From the NCBI RefSeq assembly GCF_001183865.1, contig NZ_CP012020.1, positions 620,001 through 684,000 on the forward strand: a stretch of DNA of 64,000 nucleotides, in the 5' to 3' direction. Below are positions 1 through 8,786 of the stretch, in pieces; the first letter of the stretch is position 1; the number at the start of each line of letters is the position of its first letter. The notes beneath the pieces are model-generated. The model did not search any database, was not told the DNA's origin, and saw nothing but the letters and a program-made list of their open reading frames with translations. The translations under genes were made by a program, and so were the position numbers. The DNA is from Methylophilus sp. TWE2. GTDB taxonomy: Bacteria; Pseudomonadota; Gammaproteobacteria; Burkholderiales; Methylophilaceae.

Positions 1-1
1 T

Positions 2-2833
2 AGCAGGTTAGATAATGGGATTTATATTCGGGGAAATAACCAGATTTATGGCCCGGATCACTTTGCCTACAACGCACCTGCCAACTATACCGCGCAAGCA
101 ATGACAGCGGTATCGCCTGCCAATGCATCAGCAGGAAACGCCCAGACAACCCGTTCGCAGTTCACTGTTCCCGGAAACAATGTCGGCGGCGGGCCACAAG
201 TAACAATAGATTGGAGTTACACCTATCCGTATGACTTTGTGACTGCAAAGGTGACGATTAATATTCCTTTGTTGTATCCCGTTAGCACCAGTAATCCAGT
301 GCGTTATTACCATGTGGTGGATACCTATTTAGGTGGCTCTGACTGTGGCTGTGGGGTTCGATATGTGGATAATAATGGCAAACAGGTGGCCGGGACATAC
401 CCATATGCAGGAAACTGCTCATCTGGAAGTGGGTCAACCAATATTGCCTGCCCCTCTAGTACAGCGCTGCCTGCCAATCTGGATGTGGTTGAAAGTTTCA
501 GGGAGCGAGATGGAAATTTTAGCCGTTATTGTGTAGGTAATTATCAAACATTTTGGTCCAATAATAATTCCACGGCTTGCGCGATAGCTAAAACAGGCCA
601 GTTAGCAAATACAGTCAATACCACCTTAACAGACACTGGCGCGGCAATTGAATATGACTTTACATCGCCTGGCATCCATACGTTCAGCTATGACTTTGTG
701 GTTGGTTCCACGGTAGTCCCAGACTACGATCATCTGGAAATCCGTCACCCAGGCAGTTCTTCTTTATGTCCGGTTGATGTGCAGGTGATGGCTTGTTTGG
801 TTTCTACAATGCCTTGTCCGGATGATCAACTCATCAACTCAGGTAGCCTTACAGGGACGCTGACCATTTCTCCCAGCTCTCCCACCGTCACGGTGACCCC
901 GGATGCCCAGTTTGATGTCGGGAATGCCGGCACCATTGACATCCTCACCTTACAGGGCAGCTCTGCAGCCACTTATACCTTGGGAGCAAGCGGACTCAGT
1001 AAGGGGCCGATGAATGGCATCAAGTGCTGGAACACAGCGAATAACTCGCAAAGTTGCACTTTTACGATGACGAGCACGGCTTGCGTGAGTACATTTGAGT
1101 GCATGGAAAGTGGTTTAACCTACAATAATCTTAAAAACAATACATCTGCGCGTAACCCGCTTTATACCAAAGTACTTGGGCAGTCTTTTGATGTGGACGT
1201 GGTCGCCCTATTGTCCAGTGGTGCACAATCAAGTGGTTATAACTCGAGTTTAAAAGTTGATCTGGTTACCGATAGTAGTAACACGTGTAGCAATAATATT
1301 ATCGTGACCAAAGATGTCAGTTTCACTGCCTCGGATGGTGGACGTAAAAAAGTGACTTTTAGCGCAACAGATGTGACGCGTGCTTATCCTAATTTGCGTT
1401 GCCAGGTTAGAGACACCAGCCAGAACAAATCGGGTTGCTCGTCTGATAATTTTGCAATCCGTCCTCAGTCTTTATCCATTACCAATAGCAATACTGTGCA
1501 ATCCGCTTCACCAACAGCTACCGCGACACCCACCTTCCGGGCTGGAGCTAATACCTCGCCCAATGCGGACAAGTTCAGCCTGACCGCTGCAAGTGGGGAG
1601 CAGGGCTACAACGGTACCCCGAAAATTGCTAATGCCTTATTGCAGGCTCATCCTGGAGCCCCCGCGGTTGGTATTGTGACTGGTGTATTTGCTGCAGGTA
1701 ATGCAGGAGCCAGTACAGGGGACAACTTTGCTTACTCTGAAGTCGGGCATTTTAAAATTCTACCGCAAGGGCTTTACGATGATACGTTCACTGCTGTAGA
1801 TGTATCCAAAGGTGACTGTAATAATAATTTCGATAATGCGGGGGACGGATCGCCCAAAAAATATGGCTGCTTGTTTGGCAATACGACAGACACCAACTAC
1901 TTTGGCCGCTTTAAACCTTCTAGCTTGAGGGTAGATGCTTCAGCCGTCACGCTGGCCTGTGGCAATTTTGTGTACTATGGACAAGATACAACGCCTACCA
2001 GTGCCGCGCCGGGGATAATCACTCCCTTTACAATTACAGCCCTCAACTCGTCGAGTGCAACGACACAAAACTATACCGGTGATTATGCTCGCATGGCCTT
2101 AAACGATTACACCGTGTATCACTTTAGCGCGTCTCCAGCGAATGGCACGACGCTTAGTCAAAGTGCTGCCAGTCCGGCAATCACTAAAATCGCAGATAAT
2201 ACGACGCCGGTTTGGAGTAATGGCACTACCAATGTTCGTGTCAGACATAAATTGTCTCGACCTTCGACTGCCGTCAATCAACAAAACGTGGTGATTTCAG
2301 CCGAGTTGCGAGACAGTGATAATGTCAGCTCGGCGATAACTGCATTGAACGGTGGCGGATCACCATTTCGTTATGGCCGTTTAGCCGTCATCCCCGCCCA
2401 TGGCTCTGAGTTATTAGCCTTGCCAGTACCGATCGAGGTGCAATATTACAAAGATGGCTTTTATGTGCGTAGCCAGGGTGATGCATGTACGACAATTGAT
2501 AGCAGAAGTATCGTCATGAAAAACTACAAGGGTAACCTGACTGCGTGTGAGACCTTTTTGAATGGTACATATACTGCTAATAATGGTCTGGTGAATGCGC
2601 TTCTTGCTGCCCCGAAGGTTGGCTCAGATGGGAGGCCTAATGTTGGTAGTGTTGATCTTGAAGTGAATCTTGGAGATACTGTTTCAGGGGAGATCACCTG
2701 TCAAAGTAATGCCAGCCCGGTCAGCGCTATCAACGGAGGTAGGGACTGGTTCGGTACAACAGATCCAGTAGGACGAGCTTCCTTTGGCATCTACAAAGCG
2801 CCTATTATCTACATGCGTGAAAACTTCCAATAA
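2..2833 (+). CDS. MshQ-like pilus-associated adhesin (DUF6701), 5' end missing
   Basis: The reading frame is open from the left edge, so the true start lies outside the window; about 943 residues remain. The visible protein is a secreted, Asn/Ser/Thr-rich, beta-rich-looking polypeptide with many scattered cysteines, often paired closely (for example CGCG and CSSGSG near the start), which suggests disulfides. The C-terminus FGIYKAPIIYMRE resembles the conserved end of DUF6701/MshQ proteins. The MshQ assignment also rests on position: mshI follows directly on the same strand. In MSHA loci MshQ is a large accessory protein presumed to sit at the cell surface or pilus tip. A terminator follows the stop, so it ends its transcript. 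The family call is fairly firm; the adhesive role is inference. Confidence 0.7.
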   Translation, partial: SRLDNGIYIRGNNQIYGPDHFAYNAPANYTAQAMTAVSPANASAGNAQTTRSQFTVPGNNVGGGPQVTIDWSYTYPYDFVTAKVTINIPLLYPVSTSNPVRYYHVVDTYLGGSDCGCGVRYVDNNGKQVAGTYPYAGNCSSGSGSTNIACPSSTALPANLDVVESFRERDGNFSRYCVGNYQTFWSNNNSTACAIAKTGQLANTVNTTLTDTGAAIEYDFTSPGIHTFSYDFVVGSTVVPDYDHLEIRHPGSSSLCPVDVQVMACLVSTMPCPDDQLINSGSLTGTLTISPSSPTVTVTPDAQFDVGNAGTIDILTLQGSSAATYTLGASGLSKGPMNGIKCWNTANNSQSCTFTMTSTACVSTFECMESGLTYNNLKNNTSARNPLYTKVLGQSFDVDVVALLSSGAQSSGYNSSLKVDLVTDSSNTCSNNIIVTKDVSFTASDGGRKKVTFSATDVTRAYPNLRCQVRDTSQNKSGCSSDNFAIRPQSLSITNSNTVQSASPTATATPTFRAGANTSPNADKFSLTAASGEQGYNGTPKIANALLQAHPGAPAVGIVTGVFAAGNAGASTGDNFAYSEVGHFKILPQGLYDDTFTAVDVSKGDCNNNFDNAGDGSPKKYGCLFGNTTDTNYFGRFKPSSLRVDASAVTLACGNFVYYGQDTTPTSAAPGIITPFTITALNSSSATTQNYTGDYARMALNDYTVYHFSASPANGTTLSQSAASPAITKIADNTTPVWSNGTTNVRVRHKLSRPSTAVNQQNVVISAELRDSDNVSSAITALNGGGSPFRYGRLAVIPAHGSELLALPVPIEVQYYKDGFYVRSQGDACTTIDSRSIVMKNYKGNLTACETFLNGTYTANNGLVNALLAAPKVGSDGRPNVGSVDLEVNLGDTVSGEITCQSNASPVSAINGGRDWFGTTDPVGRASFGIYKAPIIYMRENFQ

Positions 2834-2838
2834 CTGCC

Positions 2839-2870
2839 AAACCACCTAAATCAGGTGGTTTTGTTGTTTT
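2839..2870 (+). terminator. Intrinsic terminator after the mshQ-like gene
   Basis: Stem AACCACCT / AGGTGGTT with a short AAATC loop, followed by a T-rich tract. It begins six bases after the stop codon and separates the adhesin gene from mshI. Confidence 0.8.
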
Positions 2871-3026
2871 ATTCTCCCATTTAATCGCAAGTTTCAGGCA
2901 CTAAAGTTGCTCCCATAAATAAGGCATGGGTGCATGTTTAAGACGAGCTGGTCTTAGATACCATACTATCCCTTAAGTCATGTGACGCATACGAAGAGGA
3001 TGTTAAGTAGGATTTTTTGTGTATAC

Positions 3027-3055
3027 TTATTTACGCTATGCTTTAAGTTTATAAT
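3027..3055 (+). promoter_or_regulatory. Possible promoter of the mshI-mshN operon
   Basis: A perfect TATAAT lies at 3050-3055 in AT-rich DNA about 50 bases before mshI. The -35 region at 17-base spacing (TTATTT) is poor, so an activator or an alternative start may apply. The remainder of the gap 2871-3049 shows nothing else recognisable. Confidence 0.35.
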
Positions 3056-3107
3056 TTTGTACATTGATTTTAAATAAAAAATTACTGTGAAAGACAGTCG
3101 ATTCTCT

Positions 3108-4046
3108 ATGGAATGGTTTAAACGACAAAAGAGCAAGCAGCAAGTGGGGGTCAGCTTTACCGAGATGCATATCAGTACAGTTGCCCTTACGCCGCCCACA
3201 GAAGGGAGCAAACCGGTCGTTTCATTTGCCGCTGTTGAGCAAATGCCGTTACATGCTACTTCCACATTACGTCACTTTGTGACCAAAAATGCCTTGAAGT
3301 CGATGTCGTGTAATCTGGTTCTTAATGTGGATCAGTACAATATTGTACAAATTGATAAACCGAACCTGCCTGATAACGAGGTAAAGTCGGCCTTGCGATG
3401 GAAACTCAAAGGTCTGCTTGATTATTCTGTAGACCAAGCGGTTGTAGATGGTGTCGACCTGCCCTCAGATCCCTCAGTGGCAAATCGCCAACCTTTGATG
3501 TTGGCGATTTGTGCTAAAAAGGCCACGGTGAATGAAGCCGGGAATCATTTGGTCGATGCCGGATTCAACCTGCGCTCGATTGACGTGCATGCATTAGCAC
3601 AGCGGAATGTCGCTCACTTGCTGGAGCATGAGGAGCGTGCCCTGGTCATGCTGAGTATTTTGCCTCGCGGCTGTTTGATTACGTTTACAGCCAAAGGCGA
3701 ACTTTATCATACGCGTCTGATTGAGCTTGACCGCGACTTTTTGAATGACCGTGACGAGATTTACCGGACTAATTTCGACAAGCTGGTGCTGGAGCTTCAG
3801 CGCTCGCTTGATAGCTTTGACCGTCAGTTTCCTTTCCTGAGTTTAAACCGCATGGTGGTGGCACCTGTGGCTCATCGCGATTATCTGGTGAGTGGCTTGA
3901 GTTCCAGTCTGTATGTCCCAGTCAATGTGTTTAACCTGGAAGATATTGTTGAGCTACCTGCCAATCAGGACTTTTCCAGTATGGAGAAACAGGCCATGCT
4001 CATGCCTGCTCTAGGCGCAGCTTTGCGTCAGGAGGTGGCCGTATGA
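3108..4046 (+). CDS. mshI: MSHA biogenesis protein MshI
   Basis: Encodes 312 residues beginning MEWFKRQKSKQQ. MshI proteins resemble PilM, the cytoplasmic actin-like platform protein that holds inner-membrane assembly proteins of type IV pili. No transmembrane segment is evident, consistent with a cytoplasmic role. I chose ATG 3108 because WFKR near the N-terminus followed by VGVSF matches the family start; an in-frame GTG at 3087 is possible but neither has a strong ribosome site. It overlaps the next gene by an ATGA junction (4043-4046), so the two are translationally coupled. Identification depends strongly on the operon context mshI-J-K-L-M-N. Confidence 0.75.
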   Translation: MEWFKRQKSKQQVGVSFTEMHISTVALTPPTEGSKPVVSFAAVEQMPLHATSTLRHFVTKNALKSMSCNLVLNVDQYNIVQIDKPNLPDNEVKSALRWKLKGLLDYSVDQAVVDGVDLPSDPSVANRQPLMLAICAKKATVNEAGNHLVDAGFNLRSIDVHALAQRNVAHLLEHEERALVMLSILPRGCLITFTAKGELYHTRLIELDRDFLNDRDEIYRTNFDKLVLELQRSLDSFDRQFPFLSLNRMVVAPVAHRDYLVSGLSSSLYVPVNVFNLEDIVELPANQDFSSMEKQAMLMPALGAALRQEVAV

Positions 4047-4927
4047 GTCAGCAAATTAACCTGTATGAAGGTGGTGGCGTTAAAGCCAAAGAGTGGTTTA
4101 GCCTGCCTATGGTGGCTGCCGTTTATGTACTAACTGCGGTGGTGATGTATTACTTTTATACCGGACTCGCTGCTGAAAACGAGCAATTACAAGTGCAGCG
4201 TCACCAAGCCGTTGCACAGTTCGAAACCATGCAGAAAAAAGTGGAGGAGTTTTCGAGAAAGGCGAAGCCTATCGATAACACCAAGCTTGAGGCTGAGTTA
4301 AAAACGTTAAAAGCGCAACTAGAGATGCAGACCCAAATTCTGCTCATTTTTCAGCAGTCCATTTCAGAACAATCGGCACACCTGATTGACTACATGCGTG
4401 CCTTTACCGGGCAACAGCAACCTGGCGTTTGGTTAACCGGTTTCAAGGTCGAGCCTGCTATTCAGCACTTGACACTCGCCGGGCAAGCGTTGCAGTCAGA
4501 AGATATTCCAGCTTACCTGGATTTGCTCTCTCACCAGTCTGTATTTGCCGGGACTGAGTTCTCCGGTATCCAGTTCAAACAACTCGAGTTGCACCAGCCG
4601 CAGTCGCGATCAGGCGGAAATGCTGGAGCCCCTGCCGCGAGTCCGGCGCCTGCGCCAGTGGCAGAGAGTGCTACTGTCTCGCCTACAGGTAAAGATGGTG
4701 GCGCTCCGTCCGCGCCTCCGGCCTCAACCGCGCCTGTTAATCCACAAGCTGAGAATAGTCTTTCGACTCCAGCGACAGAAGTTTTGCCTGGACTCAAAGT
4801 GTATGCCTTTGAGGTCAAAGGCCGTGATACACAAATCATAAACAAGGTGGTAAGTGGCATGAGTTGGGATGAATTTGTCCGCCAGACGGTGCCATCACAG
4901 CCTGGTAAGCAGAGCGGGGGGCAGTAA
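4043..4927 (+). CDS. PilN-like pilus assembly protein (second MshI-type gene)
   Basis: 294 residues. The N-terminus has the QINLYE motif typical of PilN, the cytoplasmic peptide that docks on PilM. One transmembrane helix follows (about residues 20-42), then a coiled-coil stretch (about 45-105) and a periplasmic domain. A Pro/Ala-rich low-complexity linker spans roughly residues 190-250, before a short C-terminal ferredoxin-like part. In this layout it corresponds to the second half of MshI, split as a separate gene as in PilM/PilN. Start overlaps the mshI stop. The family is well supported; a specific Msh letter is not certain. Confidence 0.7.
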   Translation: MSQQINLYEGGGVKAKEWFSLPMVAAVYVLTAVVMYYFYTGLAAENEQLQVQRHQAVAQFETMQKKVEEFSRKAKPIDNTKLEAELKTLKAQLEMQTQILLIFQQSISEQSAHLIDYMRAFTGQQQPGVWLTGFKVEPAIQHLTLAGQALQSEDIPAYLDLLSHQSVFAGTEFSGIQFKQLELHQPQSRSGGNAGAPAASPAPAPVAESATVSPTGKDGGAPSAPPASTAPVNPQAENSLSTPATEVLPGLKVYAFEVKGRDTQIINKVVSGMSWDEFVRQTVPSQPGKQSGGQ

Positions 4928-4930
4928 CGC

Positions 4931-5644
4931 ATGCGATCTGAAAAACTTCAGGCAATCAGTCAAAAATGGCAAGCGCTTTCCATGCGTGAACGCTGGATGC
5001 TGTTTGGCACCGGCTTATTTGCCGTGGTGGGCTTGATGGATACCTTTTTGCTGGAGCCACAGCGGGTGCAACTAGCCAGTATCCAGCAAGAAATTCTTAA
5101 GATACAAAACGATACCACTACCCTGACCGAGCAGCTGACCAACATAGCAGCCCAAGCAGCACCGCAGCCAGCGACTCAGGCCTTTCAGCATGAGATTGAT
5201 GACACCAGGCAAAAAATGGCCAGCCAGGCAGATGAGTTGCTCAAGGTGTCAGCTTTTATGGTCCCACCTCAAGCCATGGTGGAGATGCTGAAAAAACTGT
5301 TGCAAAAGCATACCGATGTGCAAGTGATTGAGATGCAATCCTTGCCTGTGGTGGATTTTATTGAAACGCGCAGAAAGTTATTGCAGGCGCAATCCGCGCC
5401 AGGCACTGAAGCGTCATCAACCTCGGAGGAAGCGTGGAAAAACATGCCGCATGTCTACCAACATGCCGTAAAAGTCCATTTAAAGGGGCAATATTTTGCG
5501 TTGATGGCCTACAGCAAGTCCCTGAAGGCGATTGGTCGTACGCTGGCTTGGGAAAATGCCGAACTTAAAGGTGGTTACCCTGAAAGCGAATTGATTTTTC
5601 AAGTGTATACCCTTAGCGGGGAAAATGCATGGTTGGGGATATAG
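4931..5644 (+). CDS. mshJ: MSHA biogenesis protein MshJ (PilO-like)
   Basis: 237 residues with an N-terminal cytoplasmic stretch, one transmembrane helix (about residues 23-40: LFGTGLFAVVGLMDTFLL) and a periplasmic region that starts with a coiled coil. This is the PilO/GspM-type layout; PilN and PilO homologues pair to form the inner-membrane alignment complex between platform and secretin. It begins three bases after the previous stop and ends one base before mshK, so it is in a tight operon. PilO-type proteins diverge strongly, so the name comes mainly from gene order. Confidence 0.7.
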   Translation: MRSEKLQAISQKWQALSMRERWMLFGTGLFAVVGLMDTFLLEPQRVQLASIQQEILKIQNDTTTLTEQLTNIAAQAAPQPATQAFQHEIDDTRQKMASQADELLKVSAFMVPPQAMVEMLKKLLQKHTDVQVIEMQSLPVVDFIETRRKLLQAQSAPGTEASSTSEEAWKNMPHVYQHAVKVHLKGQYFALMAYSKSLKAIGRTLAWENAELKGGYPESELIFQVYTLSGENAWLGI

Positions 5645-5645
5645 C

Positions 5646-6029
5646 ATGCGCATATTCATGACATGGATGATATTGGCTATCCTGGCACAAAGCCATGCGG
5701 CCGAGCAAATGATAGACCCTACGCAGCCACCCGCAGCCGTACTGCCATACTTGCCTGACGTGCAAGCGGAGTCTGCACAGGCTTGGCAAGTGACAGCTAT
5801 CCAGGATAACGGCAAGAGTGGTTTTGCGGTGGTGAATGGGCAACTGGTGCAGCTGGGTGAAGCTTACCAGGGTTTTAGGTTGATTTCTGTGAAACATCAG
5901 CAAGCGACGCTTATCAATAAAAATGGTGAAAAAAAAGTTCTGGGTGTGGGATTGGCCAGTTTTGTGGTGCCAGCGCAACCGCCTGCACAGGTGAAAAAAA
6001 CCAAACAGGCAAAAACAATTAAAAAATAA
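5646..6029 (+). CDS. mshK: MSHA biogenesis protein MshK (PilP/GspC-like)
   Basis: 127 residues. A signal peptide (MRIFMTWMILAILAQSHA) precedes the mature start AEQMIDPTQPP; the DPTxPP motif is a hallmark of MshK and related periplasmic proteins that contact the secretin. The tail is lysine-rich. Start ATG 5646 was preferred over an upstream in-frame ATG at 5625 because GGGG lies eight bases before it, it directly follows the mshJ stop, and it gives a clean signal peptide. Confidence 0.75.
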   Translation: MRIFMTWMILAILAQSHAAEQMIDPTQPPAAVLPYLPDVQAESAQAWQVTAIQDNGKSGFAVVNGQLVQLGEAYQGFRLISVKHQQATLINKNGEKKVLGVGLASFVVPAQPPAQVKKTKQAKTIKK

Positions 6030-6089
6030 AGTGAAACGCCTGTAACTGGCTAAAAAGGCCGCCAGGTGAATATCAATAGAGAGACTGCT

Positions 6090-7865
6090 ATGAAAACTTT
6101 AGTGAATACTTTGGGTGTAATGATGATAGGGGCCGGGTTGGCGGGATGTACGAGTAACCCATTTGCACCAACGAACCCCTCTATTAATCCTAAAATACAA
6201 AATGAATTGGCGACGGCCGCGGCCAAGGCGCAAGCGCAAGTGACACCACCTCCCAAAGAGGTCACAGATGAATTGTTTGAGCCACTTAAGATCGAGCCGC
6301 CTAAAGCATTGGCGAAACGCGTAGAGCCAAGATTTGACCTGGTGGTGAATAAAGCGCCGGCCTCACAAGTGTTGATGGGGATTGTTTCAGGCAGCCCATA
6401 CAGTATTGCATTGAGTCCAGAGCTAAAAGGCGAGATCACTATTAATTTGCGCGATGTGACCTTGTTTGAAGCACTGAATGCCTTGCGTGACCTATATGGA
6501 TATGAATACAAAATGAATGGGAAGCAAATTTTTGTGGAGCCACAAACGTTGCAAACCCGTGTCTTCCAGGTCAACTATATTACCGGCACCCGTAAAGGTA
6601 CTTCAGCCACCCGCGTGACCTCTGGTACTGCTAGCGGATCTGGCGCTGGTGGCGCGGTTGGGGTAGCTGGTCAGGCAGCGGCGATTACCGGAGCGGCAAC
6701 TGGTGTGGGTGCCGGTGCGGCTGGCAACGGAGTCCCCGGGGCGGCTGGTGCGTCCAATCTGCAGGTCTATGCTTCTGACGTGAGTATGCGCACCAATAAT
6801 GATTTTTGGGATGATATTGGCATTTCACTCAGCAGCCTGATTGGTGAAGAAAATGGACGTAAAGTGGTGATCAATGCCCAGTCTGGTCTGATCATGGTGA
6901 AAGCGATGCCTAAGGAGATTCGTCAGGTTGAGAAGTTTTTGAGTCTGATGCAGGTAACCGTGGATCGCCAGGTGATTCTGGAAGCCAAGATCATCAAGGT
7001 GCAACTGAATAGAAACTCGCAACAAGGCATTAATTGGGCAGCAGCCAGAAACATCCGTGGCCGTGATTACACCTTTGGTAATGTGAACGGCAATACCACG
7101 CTGGGAGAAACTGGCACACTGACCAATGGTACATTGAGCAGTACGGAGCCGGGCGCGCTTATAAACAGTGACCCGGTGTCTATAGGTGGCTCGATGTTTG
7201 CATTGGCAGTTCAAGGCAGAAACTTCTCTGCCTTGCTTACCTTTCTAGAAACACAAGGTAATGTAGAGGTGCTTTCCAGTCCTCGTATTGCCACCATCAA
7301 TAACCAGAAAGCGGTGCTTAAAGTAGGGAATGATGCATTTTACGTGACCAATGTGCGCACCAATGTGACAACCACTACTGGCGGCGCCGTGGTGACGCCA
7401 GATATCCAGTTGCAACCTTATTTTTCGGGCATCTCACTTGACGTGACGCCACAAATTGACAAGGACGACAACATCATTCTGCACGTACATCCATTTATCA
7501 GTGATGTGACCCAGGTCAACCGCACCGTAACCTTGTCCAGCGCGAACGGTGGCACATATACGATTCCGACAGCCTCTTCCAACATCAATGAGACAGACAG
7601 CATTGTGCGTACCAAAGATGGTAGCGTGATTGCAATTGGTGGTCTGATGTCAGAGTCAGTCGATAATACACGTACCAAGGTGCCTGGATTGGGAGATGTG
7701 AAGTTCTTGGGTAACCTGTTCCGTCAAAAAGATTTGGCAACCACCAAAACGGAGCTGGTGATTTTGCTGAAGTCTACCGTAGTCCGCAGTGGCGAAAGCT
7801 GGGCGCAAGATATGCTTGAAAGCCAGGACCGGGTGGATAAACTGAAAAGTGACGTAGCTTTTTAG
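6090..7865 (+). CDS. mshL: Pilus secretin lipoprotein MshL
   Basis: 591 residues; outer-membrane secretin through which the MSHA pilus exits. The N-terminus is a lipoprotein signal with lipobox LAGC. A STN/N0-like domain follows (about residues 85-160), then a Gly/Ala/Ser-rich linker (about 177-222), an N1-type domain and the C-terminal secretin domain, including VLSSPRIATINNQ and the late block KDGSVIAIGGLM. Start ATG 6090 has AGAGAG upstream and gives the lipoprotein signal; the in-frame GTG at 6066 would hide it. Length fits MshL (about 550-600). Downstream mshM starts eight bases after the stop. Confidence 0.9.
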   Translation: MKTLVNTLGVMMIGAGLAGCTSNPFAPTNPSINPKIQNELATAAAKAQAQVTPPPKEVTDELFEPLKIEPPKALAKRVEPRFDLVVNKAPASQVLMGIVSGSPYSIALSPELKGEITINLRDVTLFEALNALRDLYGYEYKMNGKQIFVEPQTLQTRVFQVNYITGTRKGTSATRVTSGTASGSGAGGAVGVAGQAAAITGAATGVGAGAAGNGVPGAAGASNLQVYASDVSMRTNNDFWDDIGISLSSLIGEENGRKVVINAQSGLIMVKAMPKEIRQVEKFLSLMQVTVDRQVILEAKIIKVQLNRNSQQGINWAAARNIRGRDYTFGNVNGNTTLGETGTLTNGTLSSTEPGALINSDPVSIGGSMFALAVQGRNFSALLTFLETQGNVEVLSSPRIATINNQKAVLKVGNDAFYVTNVRTNVTTTTGGAVVTPDIQLQPYFSGISLDVTPQIDKDDNIILHVHPFISDVTQVNRTVTLSSANGGTYTIPTASSNINETDSIVRTKDGSVIAIGGLMSESVDNTRTKVPGLGDVKFLGNLFRQKDLATTKTELVILLKSTVVRSGESWAQDMLESQDRVDKLKSDVAF

Positions 7866-7873
7866 GATAAGGT

Positions 7874-8764
7874 ATGTACCTGCAACATTTTGGCCTGAAG
7901 GAATATCCGTTTACCATCACGCCGGATACCAGTTTTTATTATGCAACGCGTAGCTTGCAAGAGGCGCTGAATACACTGTTGATCGCAATACAGTCTGGCG
8001 AGGGGTTCGTCAAAATTACTGGCGAAGTAGGCACTGGCAAAACCCTGTTGTGCCGCCGCCTGCTCAAAGCGCTGGCACCCCATTGCAGGGTGGCATTTAT
8101 CCCTAATCCTTACCTTGATCCGCATGCCTTGCTCATGACGCTGGCCACCGAGTTTGGCGTGGCATTCAAGCCAGACTTTACTCATCATGACATGATAGAC
8201 GCCCTGAACCGCAAGCTACTGACCTTTGCGGAAGAGGGACAGCATGTGGTGGTGTGCCTGGATGAAGTGCAAGCCATGCCGTTGGAAACCCTGGAAGCAC
8301 TGCGTTTGTTAAGTAACCTGGAAACCGAGAAGCGCAAGCTGATCCAGGTGGTAATTTTTGGTCAGCCTGAACTTGAAGAGCGCATCAATCATCCTTCCAT
8401 ACGCCAGTTACGGCAACGTATTGGTTTTGAATATCACCTCAAGGGCCTGCAATGGTCGGAGCTAGGGTTTTACCTGAATCACCGCATGCACGTGGCCGGC
8501 TATCAGGGAGGCATGATTTTTAACCCTGCCAGCCTGCGTCTGCTATACCGCTATGCCAATGGTATACCACGTCTGCTGAATATTCTGGCTCACAAATCCC
8601 TGCTGTCTGCGTTTGGGCGTGGCCAGCAATCTGTCTCAGCCGAAGATGTCAAGGCCGCCATTCTGGATACACAAGCGAGTGTCAAGGCACAACATCCTTG
8701 GTTGGGACACGGTTTTAAATGGTGGCTGACACTACATACTGCCATGGCTGGTTTGGGCCACTGA
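7874..8764 (+). CDS. mshM: MSHA ATPase MshM (ExeA-like AAA protein)
   Basis: 296 residues. Begins MYLQHFGLKEYPF, the usual ExeA/MshM opening. Walker A is GEVGTGKT (about residues 51-58) and Walker B is VVVCLDEVQ (about 124-132); a sensor-type motif IFGQPELEERI follows. Members of this family use ATP to help assemble or insert secretin multimers; there is no obvious transmembrane segment and the long peptidoglycan-binding extension of ExeA is absent. It sits between the secretin gene and mshN, the standard MSHA position. Confidence 0.85.
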   Translation: MYLQHFGLKEYPFTITPDTSFYYATRSLQEALNTLLIAIQSGEGFVKITGEVGTGKTLLCRRLLKALAPHCRVAFIPNPYLDPHALLMTLATEFGVAFKPDFTHHDMIDALNRKLLTFAEEGQHVVVCLDEVQAMPLETLEALRLLSNLETEKRKLIQVVIFGQPELEERINHPSIRQLRQRIGFEYHLKGLQWSELGFYLNHRMHVAGYQGGMIFNPASLRLLYRYANGIPRLLNILAHKSLLSAFGRGQQSVSAEDVKAAILDTQASVKAQHPWLGHGFKWWLTLHTAMAGLGH

Positions 8765-8786
8765 GTGAAGGATTGGGGAGAAACGC

